A stretch of DNA of 8,851 bases from Desulfohalobiaceae bacterium (GCA_021737115.1 JAIPER010000124.1:1-8851); one strand, 5' to 3'; shown: positions 1 through 6,870, counted from the first letter of the stretch. Program-made: numbers and translations. Notes: generated from the letters alone by a model not told the origin.

Positions 1-395
1 AGGTACTGGCGCTGTTTTTCCTTCATCAGTTCATAGCATTTCCCGGTCAGACAGCAATCGTCGTGTAAAATCAGAGTGGTTCGATATCTATCCCGGCAGA
101 AGGTGTTGATCTGGTATTGAATGTAAGCTTGGATCAGCTCCTGGGGAGGGTTGTTGTCCATGGGAATCTGCTCAATGCCATTTATCATATCGTCCATATG
201 GCTGTTGAGTATCTGGAACAGTAGCTCTTCCTTACTCTTGAAATAGTAGTAGAGCCCAGCGTTGGTCATGTCCGTTGCCTTGGCGATATCCCGGATCGAC
301 GTTCGAGCATACCCTTTCTGAAACAGGGTTTTGGCAGCAACGGTATACACCCGGTTTCTGCGCCGCTCTTTTTCTTTGATTTTATAGCCTCGCAT
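1..395 (-). CDS. TetR/AcrR-family transcriptional regulator (C-terminus cut by window edge)
   Basis: The first 131 codons are present and the frame is still open at base 1, so the ligand-binding C-terminal half is missing. The protein begins MRGYKIKEKERRNRVY. It has a typical TetR N-terminal helix-turn-helix at about residues 15-55: AAKTLFQKGY, then TSIRDIAKAT, then the recognition-helix region GLYYYFKSKEELL. A DNA-binding dimer controlled by a small ligand is expected of the family. The ATG at 395 is chosen because it gives the usual short leader before the HTH; no strong Shine-Dalgarno precedes it, and an A8 run on the + strand (412-419) lies just upstream. The effector-domain start contains a Cys-Cys pair (residues 113-114). 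It lies 171 bases downstream of the DUF3237 gene on the same strand and is the only regulator in the window, so it is the natural candidate to act on the palindromes at 6793-6817. Family assignment is firm; target and ligand are inference. Confidence 0.93.
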   Translation of the reverse strand, partial: MRGYKIKEKERRRNRVYTVAAKTLFQKGYARTSIRDIAKATDMTNAGLYYYFKSKEELLFQILNSHMDDMINGIEQIPMDNNPPQELIQAYIQYQINTFCRDRYRTTLILHDDCCLTGKCYELMKEKQRQY

Positions 396-566
396 GTGGT
401 TTATGTAAAAGAAAAAAAAGTGGTTGGCAAGCGACGCAATTTCGGGTTTACAGCTTTACGTCTGGTCTAGATAATCCTGGTCTTGGGTCGGCTCAATCTC
501 AGAGCCACTGCCGGACTATCCCTTTCTGTGCGAAACAGGGGAAGTTTTTCCCGCCACTCCAGAGAA
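396..566. other. Intergenic spacer between DUF3237 gene and tetR-like gene
   Basis: No coding signal is visible. It holds a 7-base direct repeat CTGGTCT at 462-468 and 477-483 (period 15). A weak inverted repeat, GGGAA/TTCCC around the sequence at 542-555, lies just after the DUF3237 stop and is not followed by a clear T-run. A homopolymer A8 on the + strand sits at 412-419. A loose promoter-like pair on the minus strand (TTGCCA, 17 bases, TACATA) ends close to the tetR start, but it is too weak to call. The spacer is long enough for the regulator to have its own promoter. Confidence 0.4.
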
Positions 567-1052
567 TCAGGTCACTTCATAGACGGTGATGATCACCTCA
601 TCATTTTGCCGCTCCCCCGCCGCAACCGCGATCAGTCCGTTGATCCAGGCATATTCCGGAGATCCTGTCTCGAACTTCGGAACAGTCCGAAAATAATACT
701 CCTCGGGGTGGACCCTCTCCCCTGAACTCAGCCTGGATATCACCTCCGGCGGTCCATGACGGTAACCCCAGTTGGTGATCGAAATAAAGGCGCCGTCTTC
801 GGTTTCCAGGGTATATCGGGCCTCGACTTCGGCAACGCCGTCGTTGCGGATCACCTGCCAGTCGGCGCCGCCTGGCAGAACGCGGCCAGACAGTCTGGAT
901 CCCGAAAATGATCCTCCGGTTATGGGGATGATGCGCCGAACTCCATAAGGTGAAGTCCCGACCTGAATCGGGGCGGCGATTTCAATCCGTGACGTGTAGA
1001 GAAGTTGCAGGGCTGGTCGGACTGGCACCACCGCTAGCTCATCCTTGTTCAT
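567..1052 (-). CDS. DUF3237 family protein
   Basis: This is a complete 161-residue protein of the DUF3237 family (UPF0311), whose biochemical role is not known to me. Family hallmarks in order are RRIIPITGGSFSG (about residues 39-51), GRVLPGGADWQ (56-66), ARYTLETEDGAFI (78-90), a GPPEV stretch, EYYFRTVPKFETG (118-130) and a C-terminal EVIITVYEV strand. It has no signal peptide, membrane segment or cysteine cluster, so it is a soluble, probably beta-rich cytoplasmic protein. The start at 1052 has a GAGGA ribosome-binding site about 9 bases upstream. It follows the 4Fe-4S gene by only 35 bases and is presumably cotranscribed with the molybdoenzyme genes. It may handle the substrate or product of that enzyme, or be a small accessory subunit, but the sequence does not decide. 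Family call is strong; function unknown. Confidence 0.93.
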   Translation of the reverse strand: MNKDELAVVPVRPALQLLYTSRIEIAAPIQVGTSPYGVRRIIPITGGSFSGSRLSGRVLPGGADWQVIRNDGVAEVEARYTLETEDGAFISITNWGYRHGPPEVISRLSSGERVHPEEYYFRTVPKFETGSPEYAWINGLIAVAAGERQNDEVIITVYEVT

Positions 1053-1087
1053 TGTCGGCTGTCCTCATTATTTTTTCCTGTATGTTG

Positions 1088-1429
1088 CTATTTGGGCGCC
1101 CAGAGAACCATTCGGGGCTTTTCGGCCATCTTTTCGGCCAGCTTTTCGATGGGGCCGTACGTCATGCACTCGGCCATGCAGTGTTTCACGCAGGCCGGTT
1201 CGAGCCCCTTCTTGACCCTGGGTTTGCACAGGATGCAAAGCTCGGTGGGAAACGGAAAATAGGTCAGGTAGGCCTTGCCCTTCGGCAGGTTCTGGACGAT
1301 CTCGTTCACCCGGATACCACCCATGCCCGCCGGCCAGCCGTATTCCTGCTGGCAGGCCACCTGGCAGGTAAAGCAGCCCGTGCAGTACTCGTAGTCGATC
1401 AGAAGTCCGTAGCGTTGTTTCTCGGCCAT
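1088..1429 (-). CDS. Short 4Fe-4S protein, electron-transfer partner of the molybdopterin oxidoreductase
   Basis: This 113-residue soluble protein carries two cysteine groups: C16-x2-C19-x2-C22-x3-C26 and C65-x2-C68-x11-C80-x3-C84, plus a ninth Cys at 88. They resemble the first two cysteine groups of the DmsB/HybA-type electron-transfer subunits, which normally have four groups and about 200 residues or more, so this is a minimal version with probably one or two 4Fe-4S clusters. The likely job is to pass electrons between the molybdoenzyme and a cytoplasmic carrier; it has no signal peptide or membrane anchor. Start choice: ATG 1429 lies 7 bases after a strong GGAGG, while the in-frame ATG at 1435 is only one base from it. 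The start is 2 bases past the TGA of the molybdoenzyme gene, implying translational coupling. Longer in-frame starts would run through the molybdoenzyme gene and are rejected. Confidence 0.93.
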   Translation of the reverse strand: MAEKQRYGLLIDYEYCTGCFTCQVACQQEYGWPAGMGGIRVNEIVQNLPKGKAYLTYFPFPTELCILCKPRVKKGLEPACVKHCMAECMTYGPIEKLAEKMAEKPRMVLWAPK

Positions 1430-1431
1430 GA

Positions 1432-3873
1432 TCATACCTCCTCCGGCCCGGCTTTGTATATTCTGCACATGGAGTGCTTGATGGGAGACCCCACCCCGTC
1501 TTTCCCCTGGTGGCCCATGGGAAGCAGCTGGTTGATATTCGACTTCCACATGCCGAAAAGAGACGGCTCGGCCGCTTCCTTTTCCGGCTGCCACCACCCG
1601 TGGGCAGCCATGATCATCCACTGGGGCACCACCGGTGTGAGCTTGGCCTTGAACCGCGCCCGTCCCATCCAGTTTTCCACCCACATCCACTCGCCGTTGC
1701 CGATGCCGTGCTCGGCCGCGGTGTTCGGGTGAATTTCGACCACCGGATCCGGATCGATATCCCGCAGCCAGGGGATGTTGCGGTGCTCCGAGTGGAAAAA
1801 CGCCGGTGAGCGTCGTCCTGTGGACAGAATCAGGGGATAGTCCTTGGCCAGATCCGGCCGGCTGACCGGGGTGAAGGGCGGCTCTTCGTGATGCGGGACC
1901 GGCTCCAGCCCCCACTGCTCGCGCAGGGTGGAGTACAGCTCGAAGCGGCCGGTCGGCGTCCGGAACCCCGGCTTTTTGTCCGGTCGCAGCAGCCCCTTTT
2001 CGTGCCGAAGGTAGGGGCAGCTGGAACTGCCCTCCGGCGGATAAGCCCAGTCCTTTTGCTGAAGCTCCGAGAAGGTCAGGCCCGACGGCTTGAGGATGTC
2101 GTCGTACAGGTCGTGAAGCGTCTCGAAACGAAAGTCCGGATCAAAGCGCCGGGCCAGCTCGAAGTTGATCTCCATGTCCGGGAGGCACTCCTCCACGTTC
2201 ATGGCCTTGTTGATGGTCTGCAGCGGGACCCACCAGCTCCGGAAGCTGTCTTTCTCCAAAAAGGTAGTGGCCGGCAGCACCACATCGGCATACTGGGTTG
2301 TGGGCGTGTGGAAGAGGTCCACCGCAACCACGAAATCGAGCTTTTCCAGCGCGGAGCGCCATTTTTTGGGATCCATGCCCAAGCCCTGCATGATGCCGGC
2401 CGTCTGGATCCACATCCCCTTGATTGGATAGGGGTCTTCGCTGAAGATCTGGTCAAGACTCAGATCCGTGCTGCAGCGCCAGTAAAATTTGTCCAGCGGC
2501 AGGTAGCGATCCCTGCCGATGCGAGGTTTGTCCTGTTCCCCGCTCTTCAGGCGGATCGCCCCATCGCTCCCCGGCAGGGCGTAGGGGGCCACGTCGAAGG
2601 CCAACCGGGCAATGACGTTGCCGCCGGGAACGTCCAGATTACCGGTCAGAGCCCAGAGGCAGGAAAGGGCCTGCACCAGAGGGGTCAGCGCCGGCGTCAT
2701 GTCCACGGCCACGCCCCAGTGAATGGCCGCCGGCCCGCTTTTGGCGTAATACCGCGCCGCTTCCGCTACGACTTCGGCCGAAACGCCGCTGATTTCCTCC
2801 ACCCGCTCCGGCGGATATTGTTCGACCTCGGCACAGAAGGTGTCCCAGACCGTCCGGCAGGTCACCTTTTCCCCCTGAACCAGCTCGAGGTCACAGGTCC
2901 CGGAAAACATCGGCGACTCAGGCGCTTCTCCCCGGTAGTCCGCTGCCGCGCTGTCCCAGACGACCGGCCGGCCGGAGGCCGCATCCCAGACCACGTAGTT
3001 GGCGCTGTCGCCGCCGTCGACCAGCTCGGCTTCGGTCAGGAGACAGCCCGTGTCGGTGCGGATCAGGTGTCGGGCGTTGGTCCAGGTCTCTGCAAACTTG
3101 CGATCGTAGAGTTTTTCCTGGATGATGACGTTGAGAAAGCCCATGGCCAGGGCCGCGTCGGTACCGGGACGCAGGGCCAGGTGGTATTTGGACCGGGAGG
3201 CAAACCACGACAGCCGGGGATCGACGGTGATGATCTTCGTCCCCTTTTTCATGAGGTCGATGATCCAGTGGCCGAAGAGGTTATCAGGGCAGGTGGCGTG
3301 GATGTTGTACCCCCAGATGATCATGCACTCGGGCCGGCGCCATCTTGGATCGTCGTAGCGGTCCGGAAACCACTGGGCAGCGTCGAAGACCGCGAAATCG
3401 CCCTGAACGGTGTTCACCGCCGCCAGGCGCGGACCGTAGCAGGCGCTGCCGCTCAAGCCGAACATGACGTTGGGGCTCCCGTAGGCGTAAGCCAGCATGC
3501 AGATCCACGGGTAGATGTCCCGCCCGGTGCCGGAGTTAAAGAGCATGCTTTCTGGTCCGTACTCGTCGCGAATGGCCTTCATCCGCATTTCGATCAGATC
3601 GAAGGCCTCTTCCCAGGAGATGGGCTCCCATTTGCCCTCGCCCCTGGCGCCGACCCGCTTCAGGGGATGGCGTAGCCGGTCCGGGTGGTGTGTGTACTGG
3701 GTCATGGCCAGCACGCGGGCGCAAAGGCGCCCCCGGTTCCAGGGGTGATCGGGGTTGCCCTCAATTTTCACCAGCTTGTTATCCCGGACATGGGCCAGTA
3801 TCCCGCATCCACCGTGGCATCCCGGTCCGGCAGACCAAGTGGTGGTGCGAACGATTTCGGTCTCCGATGACAT
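1432..3873 (-). CDS. Molybdopterin-dependent oxidoreductase, DMSO reductase family, catalytic subunit
   Basis: This is a complete 813-residue catalytic subunit binding a bis-pterin Mo or W cofactor. Residues 19-51 hold the N-terminal iron-sulfur motif as C19-x3-C23-x27-C51 (GCHGGCG, then GRLCAR). The first Cys of the classic C-x2-C-x3-C-x27-C motif is Gly16. The molybdopterin domain follows, with GSACYGPR at 142-149, where C145 sits where the metal ligand is expected, and with the nucleotide-binding stretches IIWGYN (about 185) and ITVDPR (about 215). The C-terminal dinucleotide-binding domain starts near LILSTGRRSP and ends SMCRIYKAGPEEV. No twin-arginine signal exists, so it is cytoplasmic. 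The start at 3873 has AAAGGAG 8 bases upstream; an ATG at 3948 would add 25 residues before this site and is rejected. Relatives to test include pyrogallol transhydroxylase, acetylene hydratase and catechol dehydroxylases. Substrate is not predictable; the family is certain. Confidence 0.96.
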   Translation of the reverse strand: MSSETEIVRTTTWSAGPGCHGGCGILAHVRDNKLVKIEGNPDHPWNRGRLCARVLAMTQYTHHPDRLRHPLKRVGARGEGKWEPISWEEAFDLIEMRMKAIRDEYGPESMLFNSGTGRDIYPWICMLAYAYGSPNVMFGLSGSACYGPRLAAVNTVQGDFAVFDAAQWFPDRYDDPRWRRPECMIIWGYNIHATCPDNLFGHWIIDLMKKGTKIITVDPRLSWFASRSKYHLALRPGTDAALAMGFLNVIIQEKLYDRKFAETWTNARHLIRTDTGCLLTEAELVDGGDSANYVVWDAASGRPVVWDSAAADYRGEAPESPMFSGTCDLELVQGEKVTCRTVWDTFCAEVEQYPPERVEEISGVSAEVVAEAARYYAKSGPAAIHWGVAVDMTPALTPLVQALSCLWALTGNLDVPGGNVIARLAFDVAPYALPGSDGAIRLKSGEQDKPRIGRDRYLPLDKFYWRCSTDLSLDQIFSEDPYPIKGMWIQTAGIMQGLGMDPKKWRSALEKLDFVVAVDLFHTPTTQYADVVLPATTFLEKDSFRSWWVPLQTINKAMNVEECLPDMEINFELARRFDPDFRFETLHDLYDDILKPSGLTFSELQQKDWAYPPEGSSSCPYLRHEKGLLRPDKKPGFRTPTGRFELYSTLREQWGLEPVPHHEEPPFTPVSRPDLAKDYPLILSTGRRSPAFFHSEHRNIPWLRDIDPDPVVEIHPNTAAEHGIGNGEWMWVENWMGRARFKAKLTPVVPQWMIMAAHGWWQPEKEAAEPSLFGMWKSNINQLLPMGHQGKDGVGSPIKHSMCRIYKAGPEEV
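1437..1444 (-). promoter_or_regulatory. Strong Shine-Dalgarno deciding the 4Fe-4S protein start
   Basis: On the minus strand GGAGGAGG lies inside the last codons of the molybdoenzyme gene (the two Glu codons). It is 7 bases from ATG 1429 but only 1 base from ATG 1435, which favours 1429. The site ties translation of the small subunit to termination of the large one. Confidence 0.75.
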
Positions 3874-3881
3874 GACGTAAA

Positions 3882-3888
3882 CTCCTTT
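3882..3888 (-). promoter_or_regulatory. Shine-Dalgarno of the molybdoenzyme gene
   Basis: AAAGGAG on the minus strand lies 8 bases before ATG 3873. It supports this start over the upstream in-frame ATG at 3948. The 201 bases between the terminator (4094) and this site should hold the promoter of the molybdoenzyme unit. A TGTAAT box is visible on the minus strand there, but no convincing -35 partner is. Confidence 0.7.
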
Positions 3889-4093
3889 GTTCAGCGTTGA
3901 TACAAACGGTGTTGCCGCATTACACCTACGCCCATGCTCCTGGGCCATTTAATGGGCCGCTTGCTTCAGCCCTTCGAGACCCGGAATTGACCAGGCCTCT
4001 TCGGGTGTGGCCCAAGAGCCGCCCGGCACGGCGACAATGCGGATCCTGCTCGTTTCTATACAGAATGCTGATAGCCGGCTTCACCATGAGTTG

Positions 4094-4119
4094 AAAAGGC
4101 CCCGGTTCCGACCGAGGCC
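4094..4119 (-). terminator. Rho-independent terminator after the TRAP binding-protein gene
   Basis: Read on the minus strand, GGCCTCGGT (4119-4111) pairs over 9 positions, one of them G-U, with ACCGGGGCC (4106-4098) around a CGGA loop, followed directly by TTTT (4097-4094). It starts 16 bases past the stop of the binding-protein gene. It separates the synthetase/transport unit from the molybdoenzyme unit, although read-through remains possible. Confidence 0.8.
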
Positions 4120-4135
4120 TCCTTTCTGTTGCGGG

Positions 4136-5191
4136 TTACTCATCGAGGTATTTGCTTTCGAACTTTCCGTTCTTGTATTGTTTTATGCTCTGCATGAGGT
4201 AGTCGAAGACCTCCTGACCAGGGAGTCCCAGGTCTTCGCATTTTTCAATGTAGCGTTTATAAACCGGCCGGACCGCTTCTTTCCAACGCTTGGCCTCCTC
4301 CGTGGGGATACCGATCATGGTATTGCCTTTCTGAAGCGAGTAGCGTATACCCTCATAATCGCTCGAGTCCCAGGCCTTGCCGTGCTTGATGGTCCATTCC
4401 AGGCTGATCTCCCTGATGATCTCCTGGAGGTCGGCCGGGAGCTGTTGCCATTTCTCCTTGTTCATGGCCACGCAAAAGCCGTAACTGTAGCCGATCTGAT
4501 AGTTGGCAATCGTATAGTCCACCACCTCGGCCATCTTCCAGCCCTTGCTCACTTCTTCCGGATAGAAGGCGCCTTCGGCGACCCCCTTCTGCAGGGCCTG
4601 ATAGAGTTCAGGCATGGGCATGGTCACCGGCGAGGCCCCCAAGGCTTTGATAATGTCGGCCACGGCTCCGGCGCCTCTGATCTTCAGTCCTTTGAGGTCA
4701 TCCAGATTGTCAATGAGCTTGGTCCTGGTGTGCAGCAAGCCCGGGCCATGGGCAAAGAGGTAGAGGATCTGGGTGTCTGAAAGCTCTTCCGGGGAAAACT
4801 TGTCGTTAATTTCATTGTACACGGCCGTGGCAAAAGGGCCGTTCGGAATGCCGGATGGAAGCATGATGGAGGCCATCAGCGGAAATCTTCCCCGGCTGTA
4901 CCCCATAGAGGACAAGGCGATGTCGGAGCGCTGCGTGACCACGCCGTCGTAGCTTTGAGCGGCACTGGTCAGGGTTCCGCCTGGATAGTATGCGATTTTG
5001 ACCCTGCCCTGGGTCCTTTTCTCCACTTCCCGGCACCACTCGTCAGCCAACTGACTCTGGACATGACTGGGCGGAAAGAAGTTGCTGTAGGTGAATTGAT
5101 AGGTCTTGGCGGCGACCGGCAGGGGACTCCAGGCAATAGCCAGGGACAGACCAATAAGCAGCATTCCGATTCTCGAGATAACAGACGACAT
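4136..5191 (-). CDS. dctP: TRAP transporter substrate-binding protein, DctP family
   Basis: This 351-residue periplasmic binding protein captures a solute, usually a carboxylic acid, for a sodium- or proton-driven TRAP transporter. Residues 1-28 form a Sec signal peptide: a short basic start, a hydrophobic core LLIGLSLAIAW and a likely cut after PVAA. There is no lipobox cysteine. The mature part starts KTYQFTYSNFFPPSH and keeps DctP hallmarks: RVKIAYYPGGTL (63-74), LKGLKIRGAG (166-175), whose R172 is the position that usually grips the ligand carboxylate, and the helix PELYQALQKGVAEGAF. The ATG at 5191 has AAAGGAG 6 bases upstream. It lies 42 bases after the CoA-synthetase stop and is followed by a terminator, so the two genes probably form one transcript. 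The DctQ and DctM membrane subunits are absent from the window, so it must work with subunits coded elsewhere or serve as a sensor. Its partner gene suggests an organic acid as ligand. Confidence 0.95.
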   Translation of the reverse strand: MSSVISRIGMLLIGLSLAIAWSPLPVAAKTYQFTYSNFFPPSHVQSQLADEWCREVEKRTQGRVKIAYYPGGTLTSAAQSYDGVVTQRSDIALSSMGYSRGRFPLMASIMLPSGIPNGPFATAVYNEINDKFSPEELSDTQILYLFAHGPGLLHTRTKLIDNLDDLKGLKIRGAGAVADIIKALGASPVTMPMPELYQALQKGVAEGAFYPEEVSKGWKMAEVVDYTIANYQIGYSYGFCVAMNKEKWQQLPADLQEIIREISLEWTIKHGKAWDSSDYEGIRYSLQKGNTMIGIPTEEAKRWKEAVRPVYKRYIEKCEDLGLPGQEVFDYLMQSIKQYKNGKFESKYLDE

Positions 5192-5233
5192 GTTGTTCTC
5201 CTTTGGTTAGAGTGGACATCGTGCAGCCAAGTT

Positions 5234-6745
5234 TCATTCCTGGGGCATCACCTCCTTGATCGTGCCTTGCAGCACCTGTTCCTTGAGGGTTCGTTTGAGC
5301 AGTTTGCCGGCACTGCTCTTGGGAAGATCCGATACGGGGATGAAGGCTTTGGGCACCTTGAAGGGCGAGAGGCGGGTTTTCAGGTAGGCCTTGAGCTCAG
5401 CCGGGTCGATTAGCTGCTGTTGCCTGGTGACGATATAGGCCACGACCCGTTCCCCGTATTCCTGGTCAGGCAGACCGATAACCGCGCACTCCTCTATTTC
5501 ACGGCGTCCATACAGCGCTTCCTCGACTTCTCTGGGGGAGACGTTTTCCCCGCCGCTGATGATGAGTTCCTTGATCCGGTCGACAATAAAGAGGTAGGAG
5601 TCTTCATCCATTAAACCGACGTCCCCGGAGCGGAACCACTTTCCCCAGAAGGCCCTGGCCGTGTCCTGGGGGCGGTTGAGGTAGCCCTTCATGATATTGG
5701 GGCCGGAGATGCAGATCTCCCCTTTCTGATTGGTTCCGAGCACATTCCCGGCCTGATCCCTGATTTGGACCTCCACGCCCTGGACCGGGGTGCCCACCGA
5801 GCCCACCACGTGCCTGTCGTAATGATTGAAGGTGACCATGGAGGCGCTTTCCGTCATGCCGTAGGCCTCGTAGATATCCAGGCCGGTGCGCTCTTTCCAT
5901 GCATTGACCAGTTCTTTGGCCATGCTGGCGGCTGCGGAAAAGCAGTACCGGACCGGCCGCAGCCTGTCCGGCAGGTCGTTTAGAGACAGCAAACGGGTGA
6001 AGACGGTGGGCACGGCATAGAGTTTGCTGACCGCAAACCGGTCGATGGCCGCTAGAAACGAGGGCATGTCAAAGGAGGACAAAAGTACGAGACCGCCCCC
6101 CGTCAGGATCGTGGAGTGCATGATGTGGATTTGGCCAAAGACGTGATTCAGCGGCAGGAAACATAGGGCCCGGTCTTCATGGGTGGAACGTTCATACCGC
6201 GATACGGTGCGAGCCGAGGCCGTAAGGTTGGCATGGGTCAGCATGACCCCTTTGGGCACACCGGTTGTCCCGCCGGTGTACAGGATAGCTCCTGTATCAT
6301 CCGACGCGCGCTCGATCGTGTCGAAGCGGTCACTACCGCTTGAAACAAGGTCTGCCAACCCGGTATCGCCCTGGTCCGCGATCAAATGCCGAATGTAATC
6401 TTTGTCGTCAAGAGCATACCGTTCGGGAGCATTCGTAAAGACTATGTTAGGTCTGCAGTCATCCAGTATCGGATCGAGTTCGGCCTTGGTCATTGAATGG
6501 GGCAGGGTCACGGGCACTGCGCCGCTTTTGAGGACACCGAAATAGAAGGCCACCCAGGTGCAGGAGTTCGGGGCCAGGACGGCGACATGATCGCCGGGGC
6601 GCAGCCCGAGATCTCTCAGAGCCGAGGCAATACGATTGGCTTCTGTATTGAGTTCTTGGTAGCTCATTATACGCGCTTCGTCGCGCAGGGCCATCTGATC
6701 GGGGAACTGAAGCGCTGCGGCTTCCATGTTACTGGCAATATTCAT
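5234..6745 (-). CDS. AMP-forming acyl-CoA synthetase (class I adenylate-forming ligase)
   Basis: This 503-residue cytoplasmic enzyme converts a carboxylic acid, ATP and CoA to acyl-CoA, AMP and pyrophosphate. All core motifs are intact: the phosphate-binding loop YTGGTTGVPKG at 156-166, the adenine-binding YGMTES at 295-300, FRSGDVG at 371-377, the hinge VDRIKELIISGGENV at 388-402 and the C-terminal catalytic lysine K481 in SSAGKLLKR. Length is normal for the FadD/benzoate-CoA ligase group, but the acyl pocket does not tell me whether the acid is aliphatic or aromatic. The ATG at 6745 has AGGAGG 9 bases upstream. That site lies within a small GCCC-AGGA-GGGC inverted repeat that could fold weakly over it. 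The gene opens a unit with the TRAP binding protein, which fits uptake followed by activation of the same acid. A candidate promoter and double palindrome lie just upstream. Confidence 0.96.
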   Translation of the reverse strand: MNIASNMEAAALQFPDQMALRDEARIMSYQELNTEANRIASALRDLGLRPGDHVAVLAPNSCTWVAFYFGVLKSGAVPVTLPHSMTKAELDPILDDCRPNIVFTNAPERYALDDKDYIRHLIADQGDTGLADLVSSGSDRFDTIERASDDTGAILYTGGTTGVPKGVMLTHANLTASARTVSRYERSTHEDRALCFLPLNHVFGQIHIMHSTILTGGGLVLLSSFDMPSFLAAIDRFAVSKLYAVPTVFTRLLSLNDLPDRLRPVRYCFSAAASMAKELVNAWKERTGLDIYEAYGMTESASMVTFNHYDRHVVGSVGTPVQGVEVQIRDQAGNVLGTNQKGEICISGPNIMKGYLNRPQDTARAFWGKWFRSGDVGLMDEDSYLFIVDRIKELIISGGENVSPREVEEALYGRREIEECAVIGLPDQEYGERVVAYIVTRQQQLIDPAELKAYLKTRLSPFKVPKAFIPVSDLPKSSAGKLLKRTLKEQVLQGTIKEVMPQE

Positions 6746-6792
6746 GGAAAATGCCCTCCTGGGCTTGTAAATCTGCCATAAACCTACCGTTC

Positions 6793-6817
6793 GTTAGCTT
6801 AATCTAACATTTGTTAG
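6793..6817. promoter_or_regulatory. Two interlocking palindromes, candidate TetR-type operator
   Basis: Two inverted repeats share a half-site. GTTAG-CTTAAT-CTAAC spans 6793-6808 and CTAACA-TT-TGTTAG spans 6804-6817. The second is an exact 6+6 palindrome. They lie 48-72 bases upstream of the synthetase start and over the expected transcription start of the promoter at 6820-6848, the usual layout for a repressor site. Binding by the TetR protein at 1-395 is inference. Confidence 0.55.
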
Positions 6818-6819
6818 CC

Positions 6820-6848
6820 ACCTTAATGCCTGGGCTATCCCATGTCAA
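6820..6848 (-). promoter_or_regulatory. Candidate sigma-70-like promoter for the synthetase/TRAP unit
   Basis: On the minus strand a perfect TTGACA (6848-6843) is followed, after 17 bases, by a poor -10 match TAAGGT (6825-6820). The predicted start near 6813 falls inside the palindromes at 6804-6817, leaving a leader of about 70 bases before the synthetase ATG. The -35 box and spacing are convincing; the -10 box is weak, which would suit a regulated promoter. Confidence 0.4.
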
Positions 6849-6870
6849 TGAGTTTTTACTATCATGGGAT
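6837..6870. repeat. Inverted repeat ATCCCATG/CATGGGAT between DUF35 gene and synthetase promoter
   Basis: Exact 8-base arms at 6837-6844 and 6863-6870 are separated by 18 bases. One arm touches the TAA stop of the DUF35 gene and the other overlaps the candidate -35 box. No T-run follows, so it is a poor intrinsic terminator. It could be an RNA hairpin or a second regulator site. Confidence 0.5.

Noticed and set aside
405..420. The T-run on the minus strand before the tetR-like gene as a terminator.
   Set aside because: No stable G+C-rich stem precedes the run in the direction of transcription.
462..483. The CTGGTCT direct repeat (period 15) as an operator.
   Set aside because: It is only seven bases, two copies, not palindromic, and unlike the palindromes elsewhere; chance is likely.
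950..1732. A 260-codon plus-strand open frame across the DUF3237, Fe-S and molybdoenzyme genes.
   Set aside because: It spans three recognisable minus-strand genes and their spacers, and its translation has no family signature.
1430..1915. A longer 275-residue form of the 4Fe-4S protein.
   Set aside because: The extra part lies wholly inside the molybdoenzyme gene in another frame and reads as low-complexity shadow sequence; a clear ribosome site supports ATG 1429.
1888..3675. A 595-codon open frame on the plus strand opposite the molybdoenzyme gene.
   Set aside because: It is the mirror of a G+C-rich gene: its translation is low-complexity, rich in Arg, Gly, Val and Pro, and shows no family motif, whereas the minus strand gives a complete molybdopterin enzyme.
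3874..3948. A 25-residue N-terminal extension of the molybdoenzyme from an ATG at 3948.
   Set aside because: A strong Shine-Dalgarno at 3882-3888 serves ATG 3873; the added residues lack signal-peptide or family character.
3889..3960. A sigma-54 type promoter upstream of the molybdoenzyme gene (a TGGCCC box on the minus strand).
   Set aside because: The required GC doublet at the -12 position with correct spacing is not present.
3959..4076. A protein-like open stretch on the minus strand after the terminator, including VAVPGGSWATPEEAW and ending at a TAA, possibly a gene remnant.
   Set aside because: It has fewer than 45 codons, no ATG in frame and no ribosome site, and I recognise no family; chance or an unrecognisable relic cannot be told apart.
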